64,000 nucleotides of DNA from Amyelois transitella (GCF_032362555.1 NC_083517.1:2190001-2254000); one strand, 5' to 3'; positions 45,028 to 57,310 are shown, numbered from the stretch's first letter. Notes: generated by a model from the letters alone, not told the origin. Numbers and translations: made by a program.

Positions 45028-47462
45028 TGAATAAAAAAAAAAATTAAATCTGTCACCGTTAATCCGCTCGCCTTTCAGCGCGCCAAAAATTACGTGTTTG
45101 AAAACCACACAACGGTCGTTTGATGCATTTTCAAGAAAACTGAACTATAGAGAGCACACTAAAATCGGTACAACATGCTACAGTTGAGCATTATCTTTGA
45201 CAAAATTACAATCGAATGCATTTTATTTAAGAATATCTGGTAGAAAAAAACAATTTTTTTTTAATTAAAAATGTAGCAAAAAAAAACACAATTTATACGT
45301 ACGTGATTGAGACCCGCTATCACCAACGACTGTTACAACCAACTTATCGTTTGTTTCAATAACACCTAATGTTCGTGAGGATAGTCTCCCACTAATGTAT
45401 GAGTTTATATAACACACACTGCCGTGTCATCCTAACACATTTCTGTAAGTGGCGTGCTATTTAGGTGTGCTATAAAATCACGTGACCTAAACATGAAAAT
45501 TGTGTTTTGTCGTAGGCTTTAAGACAAAAGCACTAAAAGTAAGTAGTAAATTTTAGGATACCCAAACGAAATAAAAATTTTACCTGACTCCCTAATTGAC
45601 GCAGTTAAAATTTTGATATTTGTATGACATAGTTAATAAAATGTAGTTTGCCTAAAGTACGGGAGTTCTCTTATAACATTTCGAAGTTTTAACTATTGTG
45701 TTAGCATACAATCGAGCTATATGAGCCAATTTGTTATTAGGCATCCCATCAGTTAAAGTAAGGAAATTTAAGCTGTTGCATTCATTGTCAATACGGTTAA
45801 AATTTTATACAATTTCTGTAAGCGACGGCAGTGCATTCGTCAATCTGCCATCCAAAATCCGATCATCTGCGGAGAACGGTTTTTTTAATTTTGTCAATAA
45901 TTAAGTACTTACAAAGATATACAAAAACGGACAAATATTTTTTAAATATTGTTTTTGTGAGTTCTAAATTTAAAGAAATTTATTTTATAACAATACAACT
46001 AAGTATATTACTGTTTGAACTTTTTAATAAGATTATTACCGATTCTCGTTTCTTGTCGAAATGGTCCTTAGCTTGATGTAAATTGGTTTTCACATAGGAG
46101 AAATTAGGGGAGCAAAAGTTATCCAAGGTATTCGGATATTCTCGAGTGGTAACATCAAATCAAATTTAGAATTTATATGTATATATAATTTAAAAATTAT
46201 TTCTACATTATAGAAGCAAGTAGGCTATAATCAACTATAAAGTCCTTTCTCATTTAGTATGTGTTATTCGTGAATTTTTGATAACTTAAAAATGTAATCT
46301 CCACACTCTGGTGTTCTGCTGTAGATTCAAAGGATTCAAGGAATTCGTGGAATGTTTTATTCACCGGTTGTAATAAGTCGCCAAAGTTGTTCCGCCTCTT
46401 CTTCATGCGCTGTGAAAGCGGTAGTCATTTCAAATACTTAATGTGTTTTTGCATGCATTTGTGCACAAATGCATATTTATATTTGTAAATTGACATCAGG
46501 TGAAAATGCTGCAGCGTAGTTTGTTGCGCCGCTTCTTCTAGACCTGCGCTTTGGAAGCGGTAGTACATATAATTACCTATTTTGACATTAATGAGCGACA
46601 CCTTATAACCTTTTTCGAAAATAAATCTATTTTTTTAGTTGTTTCTGATCTTTGAGTCATGTCTTTCATTCCTCACGTAACGTTGTTGTCCTAGGCAACA
46701 TATTTTTAGTTCTTTTTTAATTAAAGCAGTGGTGTTGTTTCAATTTTTTCTTAAGGTAATTTATGGTAAACGAATTTTCATGTAAGCCTAATATCTAAAC
46801 GCCACTTTATTTTCTATTGTTTTCTATAAATAAAATTTTTAAATTTCGTTTTTTTTAGTATTGACATTTGGATGACTTTTGACTCAGTATGCCAAAAAGA
46901 AATTTGTATTTTGGCCTTATTACGAGAAAGAATATCAACATTGTATTAACTCATTTGGTCTTTTCTAGAAAAACCTGGATGTGTAGATTTTTCGGAAAGT
47001 TTCTAGATAGTTAAGTTTAGGATTCGGAACTTCCCTTCAGGATGGTACCCACAGGATGTAACCTAGACTTTATTTTAACTAAAGCTTTGCCGAACCTTTA
47101 CATTCTTAGGCTAACTGTTTAATTAGTTTCGTAATTCTTATTAGGTAATTAGGAATATGGCTCGCATTTTCATGTTACTTTATTTATTTCATGTTATTTT
47201 ATTTTTATACGGATTCTCATCACATTAGTTACACAGTCGGTACTTCGTGTAAAAATGGTTCAAAATGAAACGAATTTCATTCATCAACAAATTTCATAAA
47301 TGTTTATTTTAGACATTGCCTAATTTTATCATTAAAAATTTTGATAATCTAAATAAATAAATATCACAAGTTTTTAAGCCCATATAAAGTCTAATAATTC
47401 TGGGAATTAAAATAATTATTGTTTAACATTGCATTGAGACGCATGATATCTATGTTACTATC
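45028..47462. other. Spacer between the two desaturases
   Basis: AT-rich, without a convincing gene. The part near 45028-45480 lies upstream of desaturase 1 and should hold its promoter. Near 46420-46570 the text GCGCTGTGAAAGCGG-like is repeated in diverged form (TTGGAAGCGGTAGT), suggesting a degraded duplicate. Nothing else stands out. Confidence 0.5.
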
Positions 47463-49648
47463 TTAAGAAGATGGCTTATAATACTTGGTGCAAAAGAAGT
47501 CTTGTTTTTTTTCGTTGTTAGGTATATAATACATATCAGTCCCATCGCCCTTCTTCAAAACCCTGTTTTTAATTACACTTTCCGAAGTCACTTTAAGGTC
47601 GTATGCCCATCCAATTTTAGCCATGAAGTCAATAAATAAAGCTGATAAGTTGTATTTGATATCTCCGAATTCTGATGATCTATAGTCGTACGGGAACGTG
47701 TGGTGGTAATTGTGGAAACCTTCTCCAAAGATGATCAGGCCAAGACCTTGGTATTGCGTCCCGACGGCTGTCGCGTCGATCGGTTTGTAACCTATTAGGT
47801 GAGCGGCACTGTTTATCAAATTTATCATGAATAATACCAAGTTGGTTCGGAAAATGTTGGCGAAAAACGATACGTATAGCGACTCTCCCCACAGCGTCGG
47901 TATGTAGGTTGGAATGAAATAGGCAACTAACAAAAGCAGTGGAGTGATGTATCTGAAACAAAAGGATAAACTTTATTACATACCAATCATGTTTAATCGC
48001 TTGCCGATTTCCGAATTTAGGGAATATGCAGAATAACGTATTTTTAATAGTTACATACTCATCTTCAAAACAGAATTTGAGCCCCTATTTAATACCTATC
48101 TAGATTCTTTTCCACTTGGCTGAGCCGTTCTGGATTCCGACAAACATAAGAACCATCTGTTCTTTGTTGACAGACTCATTAGCTTCTCACGACTTATATA
48201 AGTATGTTTATTCTATTGTTAAAGATAAATCCGATAAACCACGACCGATGTTCTTTCAAACTTTAATCTGACTGGTTTTTAGTTTAGTTTTTTTTAGTTT
48301 ACGGTCTTGCAATATACATAATATATTATTAAAATCACGCCTCTTTCCCGGAGGGGTAGGAATAGACTTCATCTTTGCAGTTGTCACAATCACTTCATCC
48401 ACCTCTAGTATACATCTCTCCATGTAAGCTCGTTGGTTCCGGAAAATCTTGACCTGACCAGGAGTATTATCACATTAAACACTAGTCATTTGAATGTAAG
48501 TACATTAACATCGCTTTGTCGTAGGTATGTTTTGTGAACACGACAAAATATTGCGAACAAACTTACTTTTCCTGAAACCTGATGATTGGGTTGTTCATAA
48601 GGTCTGATACGTCTATATACTTTTCTCTTTTTTGCGCTTCTGGATGGGGTTCAACGCACATCCATCCGAATTGGGAGAAGAAGAAGCCTCTAGTAGCGTT
48701 GTGGGGATCAGCATCTGTGTCTGAACATTGGTGATGAAGGCGATGTCTTCTAGCCCAAGTCACTATGGAGCGTTGGTTAGCCAGCAGGTAAAAGAATATG
48801 AGCAATATTTCCAGTTGAGGCTTGACTTTGAAGGCTCGATGTGACCACAGCCTGTGCACGCCGGCGCCTAGACCCAGCATTGAGGGAAACACCAGGAATA
48901 GTGCTGGAAAGAAATGTTTGGTGTTATGTTAGGTAGGAATGTTAGGGCATGAATAAATTTATTGTTGATCTTATACCAAGTGGCTACTTTACAATTCTGC
49001 CGAATGTTTTTTGGATAACCCTCTTGTTTGCATCTTTACTGAGGAAGGAGCCCGAGTTTTCTTCGGAGTACTCGTAGACAGAATTAAGACAAAGATTACT
49101 TACTGCAAAGACAACCGGAAGAAACTTCTTTAGAACGCGAAATGCCTTGGTACAAAGTTTTCTTTGGTTTAAATTATTACTTCTTCTTACTTGTACAAAA
49201 ATCCCAACTAATATTATGAATGCGAAAGTGAATTTGTTTGTTACCTCTTCACATGTTATCTACTGAAACAATCTTTTGAAATTTCGTCGAAGATTTGCGA
49301 AAAACCTGTATTTTTGTAAGTGGCGTTAAATTTTCACGGGCGAAGCTGCGGGTTAAAACTACTATACTTACTGAAAAGAATAGTTTGTGGTTTTGCAAAC
49401 ATGAGCAGGAAACCTCCGTAGATCCCGCAAGTGGTATAAATAAGGACAAAGGGGAAAAAGAGGGGATGTATTTTGAACTTCCAGTCGTCAGCTGATGGAG
49501 AAACGAGTTTTTTGAAATGTGGATTTTCATCTTCCTCTAAATGATCTTCTACCTTATCCACCAGAGGTGCCATATTGTTCTGAATAAAAAAAATAAACGT
49601 CTTTATCTTTGAGGATAGACAGTGCAAATATATATTTACTTGAACCAT
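47463..49648 (-). CDS. Acyl-CoA desaturase, copy 2
   Basis: Exons 49573-49372, 48903-48567 and 47952-47463 join in phase to give 342 residues from ATG 49573. The exon plan equals that of copy 1 (both middle exons are 337 bp, with the same phases). Histidine boxes are HRLWSH, HRLHH within TWARRHRLHHQ, and HNYHH within FGEGFHNYHHTFPYDY. The two proteins are much alike, above all in exon 2 and in the GTDMYYIPNN region, so they arose by tandem duplication. It shares the Arg in place of Asp in box two. A small upstream exon 49648-49640 (MVQ) could join in frame as in copy 1, but its donor (GTAAAT) is the only support. Substrate is unknown. Confidence 0.92.
48330..48470 (-). mobile_element. LINE-tail fragment in intron 2 of desaturase 2
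   Basis: Reverse-strand match to the SAYPSGKEA-type tail: AAAATCACGCCTCTTTCCCG, then TCACTTCATCCACC and CAAGCTCG. Diverged. Confidence 0.6.
49190..49360 (-). repeat. LINE 3' tail in intron 1 of desaturase 2
   Basis: Contains CCCAACTAATATTATGAATG, GAAAGTGAATTTGTTTGTTA and ACGGGCGAAGCTGCGGG, typical of the ends of moth LINEs. It lies next to the exon donor at 49371. Confidence 0.55.
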
Positions 49649-50558
49649 CTTGAGTGGCGATAAAGGTCCCAGGTAACTTTTTTTATTTTTAGTGATAGTA
49701 ATATACCACTCAATATTTAATAAAGTAAAAATGTAAAACCTACAAAGGTACATAAAAGAAATCCTCTTTTAAAGAAGCTAATCTGCTAAGTTAATTCTCA
49801 GGTAAAAATTTAAGAGTATATAAAATAGTATAGGTACCTACTTATTATAAAGAATCAAGAAGTACAAATGGGCGATCTTATCGTTTATACTCTTCATATA
49901 TCGATTGCTTCCAGACAACCAGGGGATGGAGGGAAAATAAATAAATACAGCATATGCATGCAATTTGTTTACGCCGCCACCAAATTGCAAACCAAAATTA
50001 AAAACTTACATAGAAAAAAAAAATCATACAAATACTTAGTTAGATATACCTGGTATAATATTCGCTTTCACTCCCTGTCAAATACCACTTACTGGCCTGC
50101 TACACCCGACCCTATGGAATTTACCTATGACGCCTGAACACAAATACTTGTATTTATATATTAGGTAAACATTGTCTTGTCATCTCGGCATCAAATATGA
50201 CCTATCTTCGTATTGTCACGTCGCTGTACTACAAAAAATGTGCCAAGGGTGTGTCGGATGATGATCTATTTAAGGATCTCTAATTGTTAGATAATCGCGA
50301 TAATTTTTTGCGATTATTGTTTGGTACAGTTTATTTAGTTATATAAGCGTAAATATGTTATTTAAAGTTGTAAAGTTCCTGTGTATTAATCTGATTAAAG
50401 TTTTAAAACTATATCTGACAATATAAAAAGTTGTCTTAAATCATGATTTTATTTTTTTTGGGTTTCTTGTATAAAGCCCCAAAAAACGATATGCATAAGT
50501 AGAACGCAATGTTTTAATCAACAAAACTTAACGGTTTTAGAGAACTTCTGAGTAGAGT

Positions 50559-50607
50559 AACCATTGCTATATGGTGGCATATACCATGCCACCATATAGC
50601 AATGGTT
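50559..50607. repeat. Perfect 22-bp hairpin
   Basis: AACCATTGCTATATGGTGGC plus AT (50559-50580) is matched exactly by its reverse complement at 50586-50607, with a 5-base loop ATACC. No mobile-element end or gene explains it. Confidence 0.85.
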
Positions 50608-50695
50608 TCAATTATATTGGATTATGCGTAAGCTTAAAGGTAGGGTTAAAGAACCGGCCAAGATTCTTGTAGTAATTTTAATTTTAATACTTTAC

Positions 50696-50738
50696 TCTGT
50701 TACAGAGTGACCAAATATCTTGGTCACTTTGTAACAGA
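50696..50738. repeat. Near-perfect 19-bp hairpin with a third motif copy
   Basis: TCTGTTACAGAGTGACCAA pairs with TTGGTCACTTTGTAACAGA with one mismatch and a short loop. A third version, GTTACACAGTGACCA, follows at about 50754-50768. Confidence 0.75.
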
Positions 50739-51114
50739 ATGATCAAAGTGAGTGTTACACAGTGACCATTTATATATTGGAGCGCAGGACATATCGTTTC
50801 GTGGTATGTTGGTTCTCAGATTCAGATTGGCACGACTAAAGTAAATTTTTTACTCTGTGGTCTTACGTCACATGGATATTGTAAATAAGTCAAATTCAAA
50901 TTGAGATTTTATTGACAGAACAATAAAAATCCGGAGGGCTTTAGGATAACATATTAGGGCGGTCAGTCGCAACGTGAGGTGTAACGTGTCAGCCTAAATC
51001 GAGATTGCATGAAAAAAAAAAATATGTCGATGTAGCAAAAGTATTTAAGGATCACCTCCATTGGAAGTATGCATAGTATGCTGGAAAGATGTGATCGTAT
51101 GTTTACGGCATATT

Positions 51115-51680
51115 TCATACTAGCTGTGCCCGCAACTCCGTTTGCGTGTTATTGGAAATGAAGGTTAAGGTTATTAAATTAACTCAAATTCATCAAAATA
51201 AATTTCCATTATTTCCGTACATATTGCAGAAAAGTTAGTCCCTTTGGCTTTCACAGCACATGATCTTCCAATTTTTTTTTTCGCCAATAGAAAATGCTCA
51301 TCACGTTGAACAACTTTTGTTAAGACGTCTTTTCCATATCTCGGATAGTTTAGCTGTTCTGTAATGATTCTGCATCAGGTGTTCCAGATCTTAGATTTTT
51401 ATACGCTATCAGAAAATGCTCATCAGGTCGAACAACTTTTGTTAAGACGTCTTTTCGATATTTCCTTTTGTTTTGTTAAGGTGTTAAGGTTCGACATCAG
51501 CTGTTCCGATTCCAAAACAAATTATACCTTATCTAATTATTTTATTATTCCAATGTCTAAGCTATACGACTGGAAAGTTTCATGATAATCCGTTGAGGAG
51601 TTGGAAAGTTTCATGATAATCCGTTAAGGAGTTTTTGCGTGAAACAGTAACAAATATACTTACAAATATCCATATCCTAT
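51115..51680 (+). repeat. Degraded LINE 3' region with internal duplications
   Basis: Begins near CTGTGCCCGCAACTCCG. A block with AAAATGCTCATCA and ACAACTTTTGTTAAGACGTC appears at about 51290-51347 and again at 51410-51465. TGGAAAGTTTCATGATAATC appears at about 51570 and 51601. It looks like a non-coding LINE end. Confidence 0.5.
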
Positions 51681-52654
51681 AATCCTTAGTACATACATAT
51701 AATTAGGTACGTGAACGTAGTAAGAACAAACAAAAAAAATATACACAGATGTCCAAATTCTCTCACAAAACAATGAATTTGTAAACTGAAAAAAAATGTA
51801 TGGAATGGTACCTACTTACGGTAAATTTGGTTAAAAAAAGTACCTTCCATCCTTCATTTACGTGACTTTTTTGTTGTGAAATTCATTTTATTTTTATGAA
51901 AAAAGTAACTACATATTATTATTAATTATTTAATGTATGTTAACATATTTTTATTTATGATAATTTCTCTGCGTCAATACTTTTTCTATTGCTTGAAGGT
52001 TTATTTGTTTTTTGTTGGTTTTTTTTTAATGGTTTATTTGAATTCAAAGGCAGAGAGTGTATACAGTATATATATTTTCTATTAATATTACATACATATA
52101 TATAATCACGTCTATATCCCTTACGTGGTGGACATAACCAACAGTATGTACAATAATTATGTAATAAGTACCCTGTTACCCGCGGCTGAGCTCGCGCAAA
52201 TTTAGCGCTACCTACAAAACAATAATAGGTCTACAAAAGAATTTAACGCCAATAGCATTCTCTATCAGACATTATTGAGGGGAGTAACGGTTAACCGTAG
52301 TAAGTATTTACCTACGCAATGACTTGCTAAAATTTTTAATGTGACGTTACAAAATTATACATTACTATTTTTAGCGCGCCATCGCACAAAAAATTTGTAG
52401 TTTGCAAAAGCGCCCTCAATGCTCTCCTTTTTAAATGCCTTAAATAGTGCCATTTCAAACAAAAAATTCTTATTTCGAAATTGGTATTCGAAGTTCAGAT
52501 TTGTAAATGGCCGAAGGGCAATTTTCAGCTTCTTACGTCTATTTGTGTGTTGTGTGGCGGCGTTCGACAAACGGTCAGTCTAAAGCGCGTATTCCATTTG
52601 ACTATGGATGTCGTAAAAGGCGATTAACAGAATAGGAACATTAATCCAGTGCAG

Positions 52655-52755
52655 ACCACGATCCAAAATGGGCAAGGTTCTGCTGCAAAGGTTGCAGAGG
52701 TCAGACGGCATCCGTTGAGTGTAAAAAACCTGACTTAGATACCCAATCTAAATTC
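52655..52755 (+). mobile_element. SINE-B fragment
   Basis: Contains AAAGGTTGCAGAGGTCAGAC and AAAAAACCTGACTTAG, in the same order as in other SINE-B copies. Short and diverged. Confidence 0.5.
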
Positions 52756-53010
52756 AAACCTCGATTATTTTAACACACGTACCACTATTTTTAGCAAAAA
52801 CTTTGAATGCGTAATATAAGTATTGTTCTAAAAATATAAATTTGTTATAAAAAGGTTCATGAATATACATAGGTATTATTGTATTCATTGCAATTTCGTA
52901 CGTATATACGCTGATAGTCTTTCACGGTACTGTCAGCATAAGTACTCGTATAACAGACGCAAACTAAACAATTTTACTGTTACGGTATATCAATAACATT
53001 GTTACGTTTA

Positions 53011-53260
53011 GGTGAAACGTCGCAGGTAAGAATAATGAGAGATAATTAAAAAATCCATTGAAAACTACAACCTTTATTAGGACTAGTTTTATAATATTTA
53101 AGAGGGCGTGGATCTATAGACTCGAGATCCAGCAATTAGGTAGGATAGCTTGAGTTCTGAAGTAGTCCAAAGGCGACCCGGCGTGCGCGAGCTTGTATAG
53201 GGCTCCCGGGCTGCGAAGGAAGACCGCAACGGCACGAGGTCACAAAATTTGACACAATTT
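53011..53260 (+). mobile_element. Degraded LTR-retrotransposon end (possible)
   Basis: GAAACGTCGCAGGTAAG is followed by a moderately G/C-rich 220-base block. The text parallels, in opposite orientation, that at 54595-54880 (AAAACGTCGCAAGTAGGGG then an LTR-like block). It is an old remnant with many differences; no coding part is left. Family not assigned. Confidence 0.35.
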
Positions 53261-53344
53261 ATGTGCCAATCTACAAAATGATTGTGTTACGCACGCCAAG
53301 CCATTACTCCGTCCACTGTTTCCGAATTTAAAACCAGACGTAAC

Positions 53345-53722
53345 ATCAGATTCTTCTGGATTTAAGTCCCGGTTAAATCCTCAGCTATCTGGAGAGGAGC
53401 TGAGGGTATGCCTTTGATCATGGACCCTCTTTTGGGAGAATCAGTTTTTTTTTCCAAAACAATTCCCATCTGACCTCTTCAACCTTTGTAGGGGAACCTT
53501 ACCCGTATTGGAACGATCATGGTTACACATGCAGTTGTGAATGTGCAGGTTTCCATACTATGTTTTCCCTCACCGTAAGAGCATTGGCTAGTTTTCAAAC
53601 TAATGTATATAACTTTGACAATAGACCTTGGTACATGACAAAGATGTGATTCGAACCTGTGCCTTGCTGGGCATCACGTATTTTGACTAGGCACCTTACC
53701 AATTCGACCATCGACGCCCTCA
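53345..53722 (-). mobile_element. SINE-B, near full length
   Basis: On the minus strand it begins GAGGGCGTCGATGGTCGAAT (A-box-like) and has the B box GGTTCGAATC, then the SINE-B body. It is longer than the 35665-36003 copy and clearer in the tRNA-like head. Confidence 0.75.
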
Positions 53723-54399
53723 ACAAAAGGACTCTTTCATCTAGAATTAGGGTGTGCAGGGTCAATTTGAAACGGAACAGATTTATATCCCTGTCTCTTT
53801 CTCTCTCTCGTCTTACATCGTAGGTACATCCCTCAGGAGTACATGTCAGTGTCCATTCAAAAGGGTTAAAACTGAAGATGTCGATATGTCATGTAACATA
53901 AATAATGAATAGATGTCTGCCATTGATGTCGATATGTAGAATTTAATTCAGATTGTTTTCTCACCGTTGTACCATTGTAAAAATGTCGCATAGAGATAGA
54001 TAAAGCCGTGATATAGTTATATCCCTAGAAATGTTATTATAATATCGAAACAAAGTCATAGAAAGCGATTATCTTACAATTATAAAACTGTTCAAGTTTA
54101 GTGTTTTGATTATATAAATAGATAAGGTTAACGAAATAATGAATAGATGTCTGCCATTGATTCAAATAAAACATTATTTGTTTTTATTTTTATTATAAAA
54201 TTAAATTGTAACGAATAAAATCGTATAATCATCCATTAAAATACTTTTAAACAATATTATATACCTATTAAAAAATTACAATCATTACATATAACAAGAC
54301 AGTAATCAAATTGAATGTACTTACAAAAATATGAAATGTAAACCACACAATTCATAAAGAGAAAGGATTTATATTTTTTAATACATATTTAATGAATAA

Positions 54400-54540
54400 A
54401 CTCAACAACTACTGGAACGATTTTCACGAAATTTGTAACGAATATAGAGTATACCTTCGGGAGTGACACAGGATACGTTCTTACTGGAACTTTCCAAGTT
54501 AGCGAAGCCCCGCGAAAAGCTAGCTACTACAGAAACCGAA
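54400..54540 (+). repeat. LINE 3' tail
   Basis: Contains CAACTACTGGAACGATTTTC and AGCGAAGCCCCGCGAAAAGC, of the LINE-end type seen across the window. Confidence 0.5.
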
Positions 54541-54594
54541 CAAAGGTATAGTTTAATTAAATCTAATCTCTTCCAGAGTTTTTTAAATTAAGAA

Positions 54595-54854
54595 TGTTGT
54601 GTCGTCGTGCTGCCGTGGTCTCTCCTGCGCCTCTCTTCGCCGCCTGGGGTATACTATCTATAAGCGCGCGCACACATCCCGGTTCTTCTCCTTTGGTCTA
54701 CCCCTGCGCTCACCAAGCTGATGAGTAGCTCGCTGGCCTCTGCTTCTCCGCTGGCTGCTGAATCTCTCTAGCTAAACCCACGCTCTCTTCGAAATTGTAT
54801 AACTAGTACAACTAATATTGTCGTTATCCTAGGAATTATAAAATTGTCTCAACA
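54595..54854 (-). mobile_element. LTR-like block with adjoining polypurine tract
   Basis: On the minus strand a 260-base block opens TGTTGAGACA and closes GACACAACA, so it has TG...CA ends with short inverted TGTTG/CAACA. AAGTAGGGG, a polypurine-tract-like run, stands just before its start, as before a 3' LTR. The block is G/C-richer than its surroundings. No coding region remains beside it and no target duplication is seen, so it is a truncated fossil. Family not assigned. Confidence 0.45.
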
Positions 54855-55179
54855 CCCCTACTTGCGACGTTTTACTAAAACAACACAATGTGTCTAAAGT
54901 AAAATATAGACTTAATTAAAGTAGACCATATTTTTCATCTTCTTTAAAAAAAAAATTAACTAAGCCTCGTTTTACAGTCACATTTTCAGCATTTGTTTTA
55001 TTTTATCTTCTTAATGTCACCAACATAGTCGTAGAAATAAAGGCAGACGTAGTGTGGCTTAAAAATATGAAGCATCGTAATGGACGCATTTTACGCATGT
55101 GTGAGTGACTGAAAGTGAAATAATCTATGATGGCCTTTTTTCTGCGTCTATTGTCACCAATAAAAATAATACTATAAGA

Positions 55180-55335
55180 CCACTCGATCTCCATTCACAC
55201 AGGGATGGATTTCAGGCGATGGGCTAGCAACCTATCACTATTTGAATCTCAATTCTTGCATTCGGCCTAGGTACAGCTGAACGTAGTCTGTCAGCTTTAC
55301 AAGGCTTTTGGTTCTGTCTTATATACATACATACA
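55180..55335 (+). mobile_element. SINE-A, degenerate
   Basis: Keeps AGGCGATGGGCTAGCAACCT, CACTATTTGAATCTCAATTC and CAGCTGAACGTAGTCTGTCA. The front is decayed and the tail runs into TACA repeats. Confidence 0.65.
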
Positions 55336-55440
55336 TACATAAACTCACGCCTCTTTCCCGGAGGGGTAGGCAGAGACTACCTCTTTCCACTTGCCACGAT
55401 CCCTGCATACTTCCTTTGCTTCATCCACATTCATAACTTA
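55336..55440 (-). mobile_element. LINE-tail fragment
   Basis: Reverse-strand SAYPSGKEA-type tail (CTCTTTCCCGGAGGGGTAGG, CTTTGCTTCATCCACATTC), preceded by TACA repeats. Confidence 0.65.
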
Positions 55441-55985
55441 TATTAACTGTCTTATATTAAATAAATAATATTGATTAAAATCTATGTAACTACTTAGCGT
55501 AAAAACCAGAGGACCGCAAAGGTAGCAGACGTCCGGTTTTACGCAATCATAACATCTAGCCTGACTGAAAATCTTCCCTTTGGTGGCGGTCGAGCCGAAT
55601 CATCGCTCCCTCTACATTTCTAATCATAAAATCTCAGGTTCACACATAATATTAACGTTTAATTTTTAATTAGCGGTATAAAAGAATAGTATGAAAATAT
55701 AAGTGGTGCATTACAATTTTGCTTAACCAGAATTTATAGGTATCACTCCAAAATTCACCTATCATCTCATGGGTTTACTTGAAGAGATTTCTGTTAAAAT
55801 AAGTAGCATCTTTGTACTAGAATTACTGTATTAAATGCTCCTGTATATAATTTTGTGTAGACAAATAAATAAATTAATAACTAAAGAGCCACTAAAGGAA
55901 TTTTGTAGGGAGCCAGGATAGCAAACGCGAGAGCAGCGCACTCCTCCCATGATGCGGCTCCTAGACCGTGCCCGTAAAAAGAAAA

Positions 55986-56243
55986 TGCCGTGTGGTTCCC
56001 GGCACCAATAGAAAAAAAGAATAGGACCACTCCATCTCTCTCCCATGGATGTCGTAAAAGGCGACTAAGGGGTAGGCCTATAAACTTGGGATTCTTCTTT
56101 TAGGCGATGGGCTAACAACCTGTCACTATTTGAATCTCAATTCTATCTTAGAGCCAAATAGCTGAGTGTGGCCTATCAGTCTTTTCAAGACTGTTGGCTT
56201 TGTCTACCCCGCAAGGGATGTAGACGTGATTGATATATGTATG
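55986..56243 (+). mobile_element. SINE-A, full length
   Basis: From GCCGTGTGGTTCCCGGCACC to GGGATGTAGACGTGATT. One of the best copies; useful as reference for the family (about 258 bp). Confidence 0.85.
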
Positions 56244-56599
56244 AAGAGATAGTGTTAATTAGTCCTATATAATTGCAGTTTTTATATAATTCAAATTAAA
56301 TAGCTTGTTATATTGTATGTATAGTGGTTATCGTTATGGCAATATACTCAGTTCATCTCTGTTATCATGACATGTGTAACATTTTCTAAATAAAAAAAGA
56401 GACGATATTATGATTTTATTTTCTTTAGTTAATCTTGTTTGTCACTGCTCGTTACGGACTTTTCTCTAACGTTCTTCCACCTGGAATTAAATAAAATTTA
56501 TTATTATAATTATAAATCTAGAAATCAACTTATCAATTGATGCTTATAAAGTTAATGCGAATGTCTGTCTATATCTAGGTATCTATCTATATATATGTA

Positions 56600-56695
56600 T
56601 AGTGTGCAGAGATCGTGGCAAGTGGAAAGAGGAAGTCTCTGCCTACCCCTCCGGGAAAGAGGCGGGATTTTATGTATGTATCTAGGTATGTAACG
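56600..56695 (+). mobile_element. LINE-tail fragment with (TATG) end
   Basis: Encodes VCRDRGKWK..SAYPSGKE and ends GATTTTATGTATGTATC. Confidence 0.6.
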
Positions 56696-57099
56696 CTTGC
56701 ACGGAAAAACAGATTTTGGCGTAATTTTGTATAAATATTCGGCTCCAGAAATTGATGTAGGTAGGTTAGGTATCAACCCACTAATCGCCTAGGTACCTAC
56801 GATGTATTGTTTATTTAATTAATTTTTTGTTTTTTTTTTTTCTTTATATTTATGTGTATTTGTACTCGTCAGTGACAATAATGTTGGCATGCACTGTACG
56901 AGTACCGATGTTACAATATCATTCACTGACACTGAAGTATATGTTACTTATAGGCACTTGCCGGCACTGTTACGTCTGAATCTGCCTTTAATCAGTAGTT
57001 TTGTTTGTCTTTCCAAGACTGTTGGTTGGCTGTATCTATCCTGTAAGGATGAAGACGTGATTATATATATGTATTTATATATATAAAAGCGAAAAACAC

Positions 57100-57310
57100 T
57101 CACTTAGGAATCACGAAATCTCGAAATCTACTGAGCCAATAAAGATGAAATTTGGCAGGAAGGTAGATTTTAATTAGGATGGATCCACTAAGAAAGGATT
57201 TTTGGAAATTCAATTCCTAAGGGGGTGAAATAGGGGTTGCAAGTTTGTATGAAACTTCGTCATTTTTAGTGTGGGTTACGCGGACGAAGTCGCGGGCAAC
57301 AGCTAGTATA
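57100..57310 (+). repeat. LINE 3' UTR
   Basis: Runs through GAAATTTGGCAGGAAGGTAG and AAGGGGGTGAAATAGGGGTT and ends ACGCGGACGAAGTCGCGGGC then AACAGCTAGTA, the usual end of a moth LINE. It stops 12 bases before the NRF-like stop codon region, so it forms part of that gene's likely 3' UTR. Confidence 0.6.

Noticed and set aside
49868-50137. Open frame of 89 codons upstream of desaturase 2
   Set aside because: No recognisable motif; composition matches the AT-rich spacer.
52355-52570. Open frame of 71 codons (minus), ending FFVRWRAKNSNV
   Set aside because: No family recognised, no splice partner or regulatory context; kept as unexplained, not called a gene.
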